Shown piece after piece: positions 36,994 to 43,739 of a stretch of 52,948 nt of DNA (positions are counted from its first letter, which is position 1; each line of letters opens with the position of its first letter). This stretch comes from a virus. A model generated the notes under the pieces. That model was not told where the DNA came from, ran no database searches, and saw only the letters and a list, made by a program, of their open reading frames with translations. Position numbers and translations under genes: made by a program. Location of the stretch: IMG/VR virus record IMGVR_UViG_3300030451_004849, positions 1 to 52,948 of that record. One strand, given 5' to 3'.

Positions 36994-37445
36994 TACTACT
37001 CCTGTAGTATATTTAAATAAAGTTCAATATAGTTTGTCTATAGTCTGTCTATAGAACATTAAAGTACAGGAACGCCGTAATCTATAGTATAGGTAATATA
37101 GTATACTTATATAGTATTATCCAATAAAATCTTTAAAATATTATATTTGCCCAAAATAAACTAAAAAATATTTCAGGGTACCTTAACCTACCTTTTACCT
37201 AGATCTAGCCTAGAAAGCCCTATTTTACGTTGAAAAAGGCATTTGTAAAAATTTCCCCAAGAATTGGTGTACGTGATATACATTGACCCGACCCCGTCGG
37301 ATTCTACGGCATGGGGTGCCTTGCCAGGTTGAATCCAGGACGGTTCAGTTCAACTTGAGCCAAGTGTGGCTCTTCCCCTATCCTGCTTGGGCAGGTTGCC
37401 CACAATTAATCTTAATAATAAATAATAAAATAAGGAATATTAATT
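36994..37445. promoter_or_regulatory. Divergent control region between late and early operons
   Basis: 452 bases without a gene. The late side holds two direct tgtctatag repeats (37035-37043 and 37046-37054), 11 bases apart, with a related gtttgtctat at 36821. On the minus strand each gives TAGACA (-35-like), and TTTAAA follows the inner one at 17 bases. 37080-37200 is very AT-rich (many tatagt, tataat-like runs). The early side (37285-37405) is GC-richer and holds tandem hairpins. No clear sigma-70 promoter is found for the early side, so a phage-specific start is possible. Confidence 0.6.
37285..37405 (+). promoter_or_regulatory. Tandem hairpin leader of the first early gene
   Basis: Successive stems: acccc/ggggt around tcggattc; gttgaa/ttcaac; gagcca/tggctc with 4-base loop agtg; and gggca/tgccc with loop ggt, the last alternative to cctgc/gcagg. 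This compact cluster in otherwise AT-rich DNA ends ~40 bases before ATG 37446. It may be a processed leader RNA, a hairpin promoter or a translation control element. Confidence 0.5.
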
Positions 37446-37883
37446 ATGAGCAAAGTTAAATTATCAGTTGAATCTTACAAGAATACTATAACACCTGATA
37501 CATCTAAGGCTAAAGTCGTGGTTTTAGATGATAATGGTAAACCTAAAGTTAGTCCTACTACTAATACCATTATAACTAAATATCCAGACTTATTAGATGC
37601 AAATAATCAAAAAGTGTATTCTAATAATATTCAAGTGATATTTATACCTAATGAAGGTGCAGTAGTTCCAAAACTCTTGAGTAAAGCCAATATTCAATCT
37701 ATGGTTCAAGAGTTTAGCAACAACTATAATAAGGATTTGAAACATAAACCAAATTCTACTTACACATTGAAGAAATCAAACATCTTTGAGTATGTCGACA
37801 AAGAAACAGGCGAGGTAACTCAAAGGATTTCTGCAATATTCACACCTACTTTCACACCTATCAAATCCTCATTATCCTTCTAA
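37446..37883 (+). CDS. First early protein, unknown
   Basis: 145 residues; GGAAT ribosome binding site. Beta-rich, Lys/Thr/Asn-rich (SYKNTITPDTSKAKVVVLDD; YTLKKSNIFEYVDKETGEVT), ending FTPTFTPIKSSLSF. There is no membrane segment and no domain that I recognise. It is isolated from the following genes by a strong terminator, so it is its own transcription unit, most likely an abundant first-transcribed early product such as a host take-over factor. Confidence 0.6.
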   Translation: MSKVKLSVESYKNTITPDTSKAKVVVLDDNGKPKVSPTTNTIITKYPDLLDANNQKVYSNNIQVIFIPNEGAVVPKLLSKANIQSMVQEFSNNYNKDLKHKPNSTYTLKKSNIFEYVDKETGEVTQRISAIFTPTFTPIKSSLSF

Positions 37884-37905
37884 AGGCTTCACAAAGCCGA
37901 TTATT

Positions 37906-37934
37906 AAGGGGTATACATTCGTATATCCCTTTTT
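37906..37934 (+). terminator. Rho-independent terminator after first early gene
   Basis: Stem aaggggtatac/gtatatccctt (11 pairs, one G-U) with loop attc, then ttt. It lies 23 bases after the stop codon of the 145-residue gene. Confidence 0.85.
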
Positions 37935-38008
37935 AAGTTCGTCCACAATAGAGCGAGCTATGAGTATTATAGTATACATAAAATAAGCATAATAAGGAGC
38001 AAACAGTT

Positions 38009-38170
38009 ATGAATGATGGTCAAGTAAGCATAAATGATAAACCTTCGTATTTTCACTATTATAACCCTTTAAATGGGTCAATTATAAGTGTGGAAAGAAC
38101 TGACGAAGTTAACACAATATCTTTAGGGCTAAGCAAAGCTCAAAAGATGATAAATGAAGGAGGTAAGTAA
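38009..38170 (+). CDS. Small early protein, unknown
   Basis: 53 residues; ATG at 38009 with aaGGAG upstream. Polar, with aromatic SYFHYYNPLNGS and a helical C-terminus ending NEGGK. Stop and next ATG share bases (TAATG). No known family. Confidence 0.6.
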   Translation: MNDGQVSINDKPSYFHYYNPLNGSIISVERTDEVNTISLGLSKAQKMINEGGK

Positions 38171-38406
38171 TGTTTAGATATAAACACTTATTTAAACCTT
38201 TGCAGTTCATTGTAATCTATGGTTCAGCCATTGCATTCTGGTATACATTTTTACCTGAACATTGGTTAAGCTTTTTAGCAAGATTATCTATTACTATGGT
38301 AGTAATTATGATAATGTTTGTAATAGCCTCTAATATCGTAGGATTAGTAGTAAGATTACTAAGAAAACGATATAAATGGGCGAGGAAAGTATTTATGAAA
38401 CCATAG
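38170..38406 (+). CDS. Small membrane protein, two spans
   Basis: 78 residues. Two hydrophobic helices, ~12-28 (FIVIYGSAIAFWYTFLP) and ~36-60 (LSITMVVIMIMFVIASNIVG), then a strongly basic tail (RLLRKRYKWARKVFMKP). The topology suggests an inner-membrane protein with both ends inside. In early phage operons such proteins often alter host envelope or superinfection; no specific family seen. The start overlaps the preceding stop. Confidence 0.6.
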   Translation: MFRYKHLFKPLQFIVIYGSAIAFWYTFLPEHWLSFLARLSITMVVIMIMFVIASNIVGLVVRLLRKRYKWARKVFMKP

Positions 38407-38715
38407 AGCATAAATGAACAACTCAAGCTCGTAGCACGAATAATTACGAGTCTAAATAAAGGATTATTCACAATTAGTAATTAAGTCTGGCAGTTACTTA
38501 ATGAACATTGGGCGATCAACGTAGCCGATAACACAGGGGTTTAATACTGTGTAAACTGCCAAAAATTTAAAAAACAGTCATGAAGTTAACAGAACTGTTA
38601 GTGGTAATGGCGACAGACCACTATAATCAAAGATGCTATGGAAACGATGAAAATTCTAGACAAGTAATCGGGCCTTTGTCGCATACATTTTAAATAAACT
38701 ACACAAGGAGGTGTA
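38407..38715 (+). ncRNA. 309-base gap with a chain of hairpins ahead of the deformylase gene
   Basis: Stems read on the plus strand: ctcgta/tacgag (38428-33/38445-50); a larger unit closed by tggcagtt/aactgcca (38488-95/38554-61) with inner acacag/ctgtgt; aacag/ctgtt (38573-77/38595-99); tagtggt/accacta (38599-605/38617-23); and gacaa/ttgtc (38659-63/38676-80). Five stems in ~300 bases is well above the surrounding coding DNA. A stable RNA, an RNA-processing region or a regulator of the deformylase gene are all possible. A 37-codon frame also lies inside. Confidence 0.5.
38580..38693 (+). CDS. Possible tiny protein in the structured gap
   Basis: 37 residues from ATG 38580 to TAA 38691-38693 (MKLTELLVVMATDHYNQRCY, then GNDENSRQVIG). 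It has no ribosome binding site (upstream is A-rich) and overlaps two hairpins, so it is only weakly supported. Confidence 0.2.
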   Translation: MKLTELLVVMATDHYNQRCYGNDENSRQVIGPLSHTF

Positions 38716-39123
38716 ATGAGAGTTCAAACAGACAAAACTAAACTGCACACTAAATGTGTAGAGTATGAAGATAATAGTAAATGCATTACAAAAATAAGAC
38801 AATATTTAATCATAAATAAAGGTAAAGCAGTAGGAATAGCTGCAAATCAACTATTTATGAACAATAGAGTCTTTGGTATATGGTATAACAATAAAATAAT
38901 GATTTTTGAAAATCCAGAGATAATAGCATACAGCGGTGATGACTTACAAGACAGCACTGAAGGATGTATGTCTATTAAAAATGGAAAGAAACCATACCAT
39001 TTAAAAAGACCAAGACAAGTAGTGATAAAGAATGGTAAAGAAGAATACACATTCAATGATTACTACGCAACAGTAATATGTCATGAAATGGATCATTTAA
39101 ATGGTAAACTTATAAGCGATTAG
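38716..39123 (+). CDS. def: Peptide deformylase
   Basis: 135 residues; AGGAGG upstream. All three family motifs are present: GIAANQ (40-45), EGCMS (82-86, metal ligand C84) and HEMDH (123-127, ligands H123 and H127, catalytic E124). It removes the formyl group from nascent proteins. Shorter than bacterial enzymes (~170) because it lacks a C-terminal helix, as in other phage deformylases such as those of marine phages. It is the first enzyme gene of the early operon. Confidence 0.92.
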   Translation: MRVQTDKTKLHTKCVEYEDNSKCITKIRQYLIINKGKAVGIAANQLFMNNRVFGIWYNNKIMIFENPEIIAYSGDDLQDSTEGCMSIKNGKKPYHLKRPRQVVIKNGKEEYTFNDYYATVICHEMDHLNGKLISD

Positions 39124-39131
39124 GAGGAAGT

Positions 39132-39419
39132 ATGGGAAGAGTAAAAGAAATGCTGATGGATCAACAAGAGTATTATGATGACTATGATGCAGCACTGTTT
39201 GAGTATCAGCAAATAATGTATGAGGAAGAGCAAATAAGGCTAGGTAAATCAGCCTATCAACTAGAACCAGGAATCGAGGAAGATTCTTATAATCTTTACA
39301 TGGAGGGCAAATTATGTGGAGAACAAACAAATACTGTCCATTTAGGTATAAGTACGAACTCGTCAACTGGGCAGCAAACAAATATCCGTCTGAGAACAAA
39401 GCGAAATTCCAACGGATGA
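39132..39419 (+). CDS. Small acidic early protein, unknown
   Basis: 95 residues; AGGAGG at 39122-39127. The N-terminal half is acidic and Tyr/Glu-rich (YYDDYDAALFEYQQIMYEEE). The end (TNSSTGQQTNIRLRTKRNSN) lies in the region shared with the next frame (39314). Overlap of 106 bases with a second good start suggests that one of the two ends is not selected for coding. Confidence 0.55.
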   Translation: MGRVKEMLMDQQEYYDDYDAALFEYQQIMYEEEQIRLGKSAYQLEPGIEEDSYNLYMEGKLCGEQTNTVHLGISTNSSTGQQTNIRLRTKRNSNG

Positions 39420-39457
39420 AGAAAAAACAACTGTATGCAATATTTTACAATGCGTGA
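39314..39457 (+). CDS. Small basic early protein overlapping the previous gene
   Basis: 47 residues, ATG at 39314 with GGAGGG 7 bases upstream, TGA at 39455-39457. Basic, helical (YKYELVNWAANKYPSENKAK, FQRMKKKQLYAIFYNA). A run of Lys/Arg and aromatic residues suggests nucleic-acid binding. Its last codons form the 5-prime arm of the following RNA element. Confidence 0.55.
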   Translation: MWRTNKYCPFRYKYELVNWAANKYPSENKAKFQRMKKKQLYAIFYNA

Positions 39458-39567
39458 AGTGCACCAGGTATATACGGCCCGACAAGAGCATGGTCCTATT
39501 TAGGATAATTGCCAGTTCCTATCCGTTGACCCCTGAGAAATCCTATTAGCGCATTGTAATTGCATAC
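39433..39567 (+). promoter_or_regulatory. Intercistronic RNA element A (18-bp closing stem)
   Basis: gtatgcaat + tacaatgcg (39433-41, 39446-54) pair perfectly with cgcattgta + attgcatac (39550-58, 39559-67), with a 4-base bulge (attt) on the left. It encloses ~95 bases with further small stems. The right arm ends 17 bases before the ATG at 39585 and just before GGAGG. The left arm includes the stop region of the upstream gene. Confidence 0.8.
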
Positions 39568-39584
39568 ATCAACACGGAGGTGAT

Positions 39585-39749
39585 ATGTATCTAAATAAAA
39601 ACGAAACAACACACCTAAAGAAAATAGTAAACTATCTAGATACAAGTGAAAGTAAGCACTATGAAGAAAGTAATAAACCAAAAGACCATATTTATAACAG
39701 CGTAATAGTAGTAAAGAAGAAATTTAATCATAAAGTAATAAAATACTAG
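39585..39749 (+). CDS. Small basic early protein, unknown
   Basis: 54 residues; GGAGG upstream. Lys/His/Asn-rich (LKKIVNYLDTSESKHYEE; VIVVKKKFNHKVIKY). No family recognised. It lies between RNA elements A and B. Confidence 0.6.
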   Translation: MYLNKNETTHLKKIVNYLDTSESKHYEESNKPKDHIYNSVIVVKKKFNHKVIKY

Positions 39750-39753
39750 AAAA

Positions 39754-39839
39754 AATCGCCCTTACAAGGTAAACCAATCAAGGTTTGCCGACCAATCGGG
39801 ATACCCCCAGTATACCGCGGGGTTACAGCTTTGGCGATT
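39754..39839 (+). promoter_or_regulatory. Intercistronic RNA element B
   Basis: Closing stem aatcgcc/ggcgatt (39754-60/39833-39). Inside is an 8-pair hairpin ggtaaacc/ggtttgcc (39768-75/39782-89, one G-U) and a ccccc/gggg stem near 39803-39822. It starts 5 bases after the upstream TAG. Multi-branched in shape. Confidence 0.7.
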
Positions 39840-39897
39840 AGTTGTAGCCCCAAATATTTCACTATATACTATAAATATAATAATAGAGGAGAAAACA

Positions 39898-39996
39898 ATG
39901 GATTTTTTATCAAATTTACCTAATTGGGTTATATATGTTTCTATGTTCTTTATAGGAGCAGTTATTTGGTATTACATAGTTAAATATCTATTTTAG
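39898..39996 (+). CDS. Tiny early membrane protein
   Basis: 32 residues, ATG at 39898 with GAGGAG upstream. Residues 9-31 (NWVIYVSMFFIGAVIWYYIV) form one membrane span. No function known. Confidence 0.55.
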   Translation: MDFLSNLPNWVIYVSMFFIGAVIWYYIVKYLF

Positions 39997-40012
39997 TAGT
40001 ACAAGACCTGGC

Positions 40013-40070
40013 TGGCATACCCTGGGCAGAAGACTTAAAAGCTATAGCGGTCATTATGCAATGTATGCCA
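40013..40070 (+). promoter_or_regulatory. Intercistronic RNA element C
   Basis: Perfect closing stem tggcatac/gtatgcca (40013-20/40063-70), interior 42 bases with gac/gtc and the palindrome gctatagc. The right arm ends ~10 bases before GAAGGAGG of the next gene. Confidence 0.7.
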
Positions 40071-40093
40071 ACAATTTAAAAGAAGGAGGACAT

Positions 40094-40237
40094 ATGTCTG
40101 ATTGTTGTAAAGAAGAAAACTTACATTATTTTGAGGCTGATGATGTATGGCCTTATGAAATATGGCAATGTAATGATTGTAATAAATATTACAGTGTTGA
40201 ACTAATAAGGGACTTTAAAAATAAGGAGGAAGTATAA
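40094..40237 (+). CDS. Small zinc-knuckle protein
   Basis: 47 residues; AAGGAGG upstream. Cys pairs at CC (4-5) and CNDC (CxxC, ~33-36) suggest a single zinc site. Aromatic and acidic between. The stop overlaps the next ATG (TAATG). Family not known. Confidence 0.55.
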   Translation: MSDCCKEENLHYFEADDVWPYEIWQCNDCNKYYSVELIRDFKNKEEV

Positions 40238-40440
40238 TGGCTCAAGGAGACAGTATATTCTATAGAATGAAGAATGTTAAGCTAATACCTGACAATTATG
40301 GACTTACTATAGAAATTAAAATGTTAAGTGCTCATAAAGGTGATGGAACTTTTGTGAAAAACTTAAAACTAGATGAAGATGCTCTAAAAATAATAAAAGA
40401 GGGTATTATAGTCTACAATGAAAGGAGTGATCATGCCTAA
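40237..40440 (+). CDS. Small early protein, unknown
   Basis: 67 residues, mixed beta/helix (IFYRMKNVKLIPDNYGLTIE; LDEDALKIIKEGIIVYNE). It overlaps the next gene start by 8 bases. No family seen. Confidence 0.55.
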   Translation: MAQGDSIFYRMKNVKLIPDNYGLTIEIKMLSAHKGDGTFVKNLKLDEDALKIIKEGIIVYNERSDHA

Positions 40441-41140
40441 TTGGTGTTATAACGATTTAGAAGTATGGAGTGACGGTAGCACAGAATCTCAAAAAGAAAT
40501 GAGAGATTTTAAAAAGTCATCCATAATAGAGGAAAAAGTAGTAGAAGAAGATGGCAATATTAGAAATAGAACTAAATTTACGTTTGAAGGTGCTGAACCA
40601 ATGCCATCAACTTTAAGAATTACATCTGGTGGCACAGTAGATGAAGCAATAACCTATTTAAAAGCTAAAGATAAAGATTACAAGCAATTAGATGAATACT
40701 TTGATTATAAATGGGTTAAAGAAGATATTATTAACGAAAAGGATAGTGTTAAACAAAAAAGAGCAAAATTAATGGCTTATTTTGAAAACAAACTTGAAGT
40801 AAATGATGTCGAAGAAGGAAGATTAGCGATAGAGAACCTTGAAAAGTATGGTTCTAAAGATTGGTACGACTGGTCAATTCGTACCTGGGGAACTAAGTGG
40901 GACGCTGGATACACAACACATGAAGATGATGACGAAGATATGTGTAGGTATTCATTTGAAACAGCTTGGTCACCTCCAATGGGATGGTTGCAATCAGCGA
41001 CTACCAAATGGCCAAATCTCTTATTTAAAATGAGAGTAAGTGAAGAATCGGAAGCCTTTATGGGCATGCCAGTAGCACAGGGTGGTGAAGTGGTAGACAA
41101 TATTGTAGATATAAGATACCCTGAACCAATGAACAGTTAA
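40433..41140 (+). CDS. Api92-like ferredoxin-fold protein
   Basis: 235 residues from ATG 40433 (AAGGAG upstream). Begins MPNWCYNDLEVW, holds a central acidic helical part, then GTKWDAG, FETAWSPPMGWLQ and LFKMRVSEESEAFMGMPVAQ. This is the pattern of the Api92-like/DUF1281 family (MPNWCxNxL...NWGTKWD...TAWSPP...YxExGxxFxG), found in phages and mobile elements with unknown function. It lies directly before the ubiquitin-like gene, so a link to that cassette is possible. The insertion of ~70 acidic residues is longer than usual. Confidence 0.75.
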   Translation: MPNWCYNDLEVWSDGSTESQKEMRDFKKSSIIEEKVVEEDGNIRNRTKFTFEGAEPMPSTLRITSGGTVDEAITYLKAKDKDYKQLDEYFDYKWVKEDIINEKDSVKQKRAKLMAYFENKLEVNDVEEGRLAIENLEKYGSKDWYDWSIRTWGTKWDAGYTTHEDDDEDMCRYSFETAWSPPMGWLQSATTKWPNLLFKMRVSEESEAFMGMPVAQGGEVVDNIVDIRYPEPMNS

Positions 41141-41162
41141 CTAAATAAGTAAAGGAGGCATT

Positions 41163-41402
41163 ATGCCAGCTAATAACACAGTAAACGTAGAAGTATCATC
41201 TTACACAAGAGGCGGTACATTTGAATCAGGTTCATTTTCAACATTAGGCGATCTATTAAGAGAGTACAATGTAGAAATGTCTGACGCAGTAGTAGAAGTA
41301 ACAGGTGAAGACGGCGAAGAAAGAAGAGTAACAGCCGCTGGAAGGTTACAAGAAGGCGATACTATTGTAATCATGAAAGCTAAGAATAAATCAGGTAAGT
41401 AA
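41163..41402 (+). CDS. Ubiquitin-like beta-grasp protein
   Basis: 79 residues; AAAGGAGG upstream. Predicted strand order fits a beta-grasp: NTVNVEVSSY, then STLGDLLREYN helix, DAVVEVTGED, RRVTAAGRLQEGDTIVIMKA. The LxEGDTIVIM strand is the signature end of ThiS/MoaD/ubiquitin-like proteins. The C-terminus is NKSGK, so Gly78 would become terminal if one Lys were removed, for instance by the JAMM peptidase encoded two genes on. Followed by RNA element D and then E2-like, JAMM and E1-like genes, which form a complete conjugation set. Sequence alone does not prove conjugation. Confidence 0.75.
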   Translation: MPANNTVNVEVSSYTRGGTFESGSFSTLGDLLREYNVEMSDAVVEVTGEDGEERRVTAAGRLQEGDTIVIMKAKNKSGK

Positions 41403-41426
41403 TTTGATTTAGGTCGGCTTTAATTA

Positions 41427-41529
41427 ATATTGTGAGAGAGTTACGGCTAAAACCACCATCCGTTAGATATAAGCCTTACCAAACTAGTCATACGTGGCGG
41501 ACTAGCAAGCGTGGTCTCTCTCATAATAT
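41427..41529 (+). promoter_or_regulatory. Intercistronic RNA element D
   Basis: 14-pair closing stem atattgtgagagag/ctctctcataatat (41427-40/41516-29, one G-U). Inside are acgg/ccgt (41443-46/41460-63) and a perfect ctagtc/gactag hairpin (41484-89/41500-505). accac (41452-56) could pair with gtggt (41511-15) beside the stem, as a possible pseudoknot. The right arm ends 5 bases before AAGGAGG of the E2-like gene. Confidence 0.8.
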
Positions 41530-41545
41530 AAAACAAGGAGGTATT

Positions 41546-42976
41546 ATGCAATTAATGAAAGAAATGCTCGAATTTTGGCTAGAATCAACAGCCAATTTAG
41601 AAGAGTTACCAATACCTTTAGAGCAACAAGCCAAAAAGATAAGCATAAAATATGAAGTAAAGAAAGTAGAGCTAGAAATGCCAAAGTTCAATCCACAAAC
41701 AGAAGAAACTAATATGGAATTGACAGATTGCTATCTAGTAAACTTTAAAGATATTATATGCAAATATCGTCCTCATTTACATTTAGGGGATTATTGGTTA
41801 AATGTTCAATTCGCAAATGGTCAACCGCAATATATGTTTTATTATCCATTAACAATAGATGGTGTAGTAAAATGGCAACATGCAGACCATCCTCATTTAA
41901 GTGGAGGTAAGCCGTGTTTTGGTAGTCATCAAGGAGATATTGCAGATGCTATAACATCAGGTAATTATATGAGATTCTTTTCTCAAATAAAAGCATACTT
42001 GAGTAGTTATTATGGTAGAAGCACATATATAAGAGGAACAGCATACAAAAAAAGAAAAATATGTTATAGTCTTTATTCAAGACAAGAAATATTTGATATG
42101 TTTGCTCCCGAAGTTGATGAACCAGGTGATATGGATATACAAGGTTTAGCAAAAGATCCAATGCGTTGGAACTGGCCTAAAGATATTCCAGCTTGGGGTA
42201 CTATCGAAGTACAAGGTCAAGAACTAAGACAATTTTATAGAATGCTAAAAGTATCAGCAGACTATAGATTGAGCGGTCTTGACATAGAGTTTCCATTTAT
42301 AAGCGAACAAAGCACTTGGGAAGATAATTTAATGACATATGCTTATAATGATAGAAATCCATTGGCAGAGGCCATGAATAAAATATTGGGATATATCTAT
42401 CTAGCTAAAATATATGGCGAAATGAGTCTTCTAGAGGCAACTGAATTTGTTAGAATATTTTTAATTAAACTATATCTTGATTACACAGGAGCATTAGATA
42501 GTGAAATGATGAAAAGTTTAAAAGAAATGTCTGATAAATTAAACGCTTGCGAATATCAGAACAAATGGAATCTAAATAGAAGGTATACAGTAGTATTAGA
42601 CTCTAAACGAAGAGAAGATACTAGCAAACTAAGAAAGGATCTACGTAAGATAATAGGTGACGGAGGAACATCAGCTAAATTTATTAAAGAGCTGAAGTTT
42701 GCTGGACACAAATTATCTAATTTTATGATTCTACTTAGAAAAGGTAAACCAGAAAATGCAACTGCAACAGGATATTTGTGGAATGCAAACTCTGAAGATA
42801 TAGACTTTATAAATTATCGTAAAAGATATAGAGCTATAGAGAGATTTGTATATACACAAGCAATGCAGCAGTTAGAAAAAGACAAAAGGAGGTTCGTAAA
42901 TGAGCTCAACAAGTCCGACATTATACATCTCGAAACAGATGATGGACAAGCTACATTATTTTCTCAAGACCTTTAA
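41546..42976 (+). CDS. E2-like ubiquitin-conjugating protein with C-terminal extension
   Basis: 476 residues from ATG 41546 (AAGGAGG upstream; the earlier ATG at 41432 lies inside RNA element D and has no site). Residues ~60-160 show the UBC pattern: YYPLTIDGVVKW, then HPHLSGGKPCFG with H115/H117 and candidate catalytic C124, then a helix to LSSYY. This resembles prokaryotic E2 families with HPHxxxxGxxCxG. Residues ~160-476 are a helical extension of unknown role, ending QATLFSQDL; QATLF fits a sliding-clamp binding motif. The JAMM gene starts within its last 77 bases. Would accept the activated ubiquitin-like protein from the E1-like enzyme. Confidence 0.75.
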   Translation: MQLMKEMLEFWLESTANLEELPIPLEQQAKKISIKYEVKKVELEMPKFNPQTEETNMELTDCYLVNFKDIICKYRPHLHLGDYWLNVQFANGQPQYMFYYPLTIDGVVKWQHADHPHLSGGKPCFGSHQGDIADAITSGNYMRFFSQIKAYLSSYYGRSTYIRGTAYKKRKICYSLYSRQEIFDMFAPEVDEPGDMDIQGLAKDPMRWNWPKDIPAWGTIEVQGQELRQFYRMLKVSADYRLSGLDIEFPFISEQSTWEDNLMTYAYNDRNPLAEAMNKILGYIYLAKIYGEMSLLEATEFVRIFLIKLYLDYTGALDSEMMKSLKEMSDKLNACEYQNKWNLNRRYTVVLDSKRREDTSKLRKDLRKIIGDGGTSAKFIKELKFAGHKLSNFMILLRKGKPENATATGYLWNANSEDIDFINYRKRYRAIERFVYTQAMQQLEKDKRRFVNELNKSDIIHLETDDGQATLFSQDL

Positions 42977-43739
42977 GAATCTTGAATGGTCTGGCCCTGC
43001 TTGGTATTCTCATGAAAAAGATGAGAACGGGTTTCCAGAGAAAATAAGACTTGAGTACTGGTATCCTCTTGATTTAGGTACTAGTGGTAATACAGATTGG
43101 GATGGCAAAGACCTAATCAAATTGTATCCAAAATTAAGAAAAGAGTTTCCAGAAATAGGAAAATCTTGGGTACAAGGTAATGTTCATTCACATCATAGTA
43201 TGGGTGCATTCTTTTCAGGTACTGATGAACAACAATTAATAGATGGAGCAAATGAAAATTTTTATTATTCATTAGTTGTATCTACTAAACCTGGAAAAGA
43301 ATTGTTCTTTGGTGTTAGTTATCCTGATCAATTTGGACAAATACATATTGTTGAAATAGATAATATTGAAACAGAAAGTGTTGCAGAAGTATTGCCTGAA
43401 TGGAAAAAGGAAGCTAAATGGATAAAGAAAAACAAAAAGCCAGAAACGACTACTCTTTTCAAATATAATAATAGAGGGACTAATCATCAGGCTACTTTAT
43501 TCGGAGACATCAAGGGCGAAGCCCAAAAACACGACGAAGCCATAGACATCAACGACAGGTATGATGAATATCTTGACTTTAATTCTTACAACGCAATAGG
43601 ATCAGAAATGGACTTTGACGTATTCCAAGAATATGACAAGATAATGCTTGACTTTGACAGAGGCAGAATAAACAAGAAAAAGCTTAATCAAAAGCTTAAA
43701 AAACTAGGAGTAGACGAATATGGCAGACAGGTATCTTAG
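42900..43739 (+). CDS. JAMM (MPN+) metallopeptidase
   Basis: 279 residues; AGGAGG lies inside the E2-like gene and ends 7 bases before ATG 42900. Zinc set HSHHSMGAFFSGTD: H96, H98, S106 and D109 match H-x-H-x7-S-x2-D, with E29 (NLEWSG) as the catalytic Glu. JAMM enzymes remove ubiquitin-like proteins from targets or trim their tails. Residues 185-279 are a flexible, acidic/charged extension carrying QATLF at 197-201. This extension is absent from single-domain JAMM proteins. Its end overlaps the E1-like gene by 20 bases, so stoichiometric co-translation is likely. Confidence 0.88.
   Translation: MSSTSPTLYISKQMMDKLHYFLKTFKNLEWSGPAWYSHEKDENGFPEKIRLEYWYPLDLGTSGNTDWDGKDLIKLYPKLRKEFPEIGKSWVQGNVHSHHSMGAFFSGTDEQQLIDGANENFYYSLVVSTKPGKELFFGVSYPDQFGQIHIVEIDNIETESVAEVLPEWKKEAKWIKKNKKPETTTLFKYNNRGTNHQATLFGDIKGEAQKHDEAIDINDRYDEYLDFNSYNAIGSEMDFDVFQEYDKIMLDFDRGRINKKKLNQKLKKLGVDEYGRQVS

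Noticed and set aside
36823-37054. Plus-strand frames of 62-65 residues in the control region
   Set aside because: They overlap the late operon start on the opposite strand, lack binding sites and read as low-complexity sequence. The minus-strand 44-residue gene with AGGAG fits better.
37141-37445. CRISPR array or origin iterons in the control region
   Set aside because: No regularly spaced repeats with unique spacers. The only direct repeats are two adjacent 9-base copies.
38407-38715. Self-cleaving ribozyme in the hairpin cluster
   Set aside because: No hammerhead core (CTGATGA with GAAA) is present, and no other ribozyme pattern could be made out by eye.
39994-40075. RNA element C and the others as tRNA genes
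   Set aside because: They have acceptor-like closing stems but no T-arm GTTCGANTC, no 7-base anticodon loop and no fixed lengths.
41432-41545. Earlier start (41432) for the E2-like gene
   Set aside because: That stretch is RNA element D with a 14-pair stem and has no ribosome binding site, while ATG 41546 has AAGGAGG.
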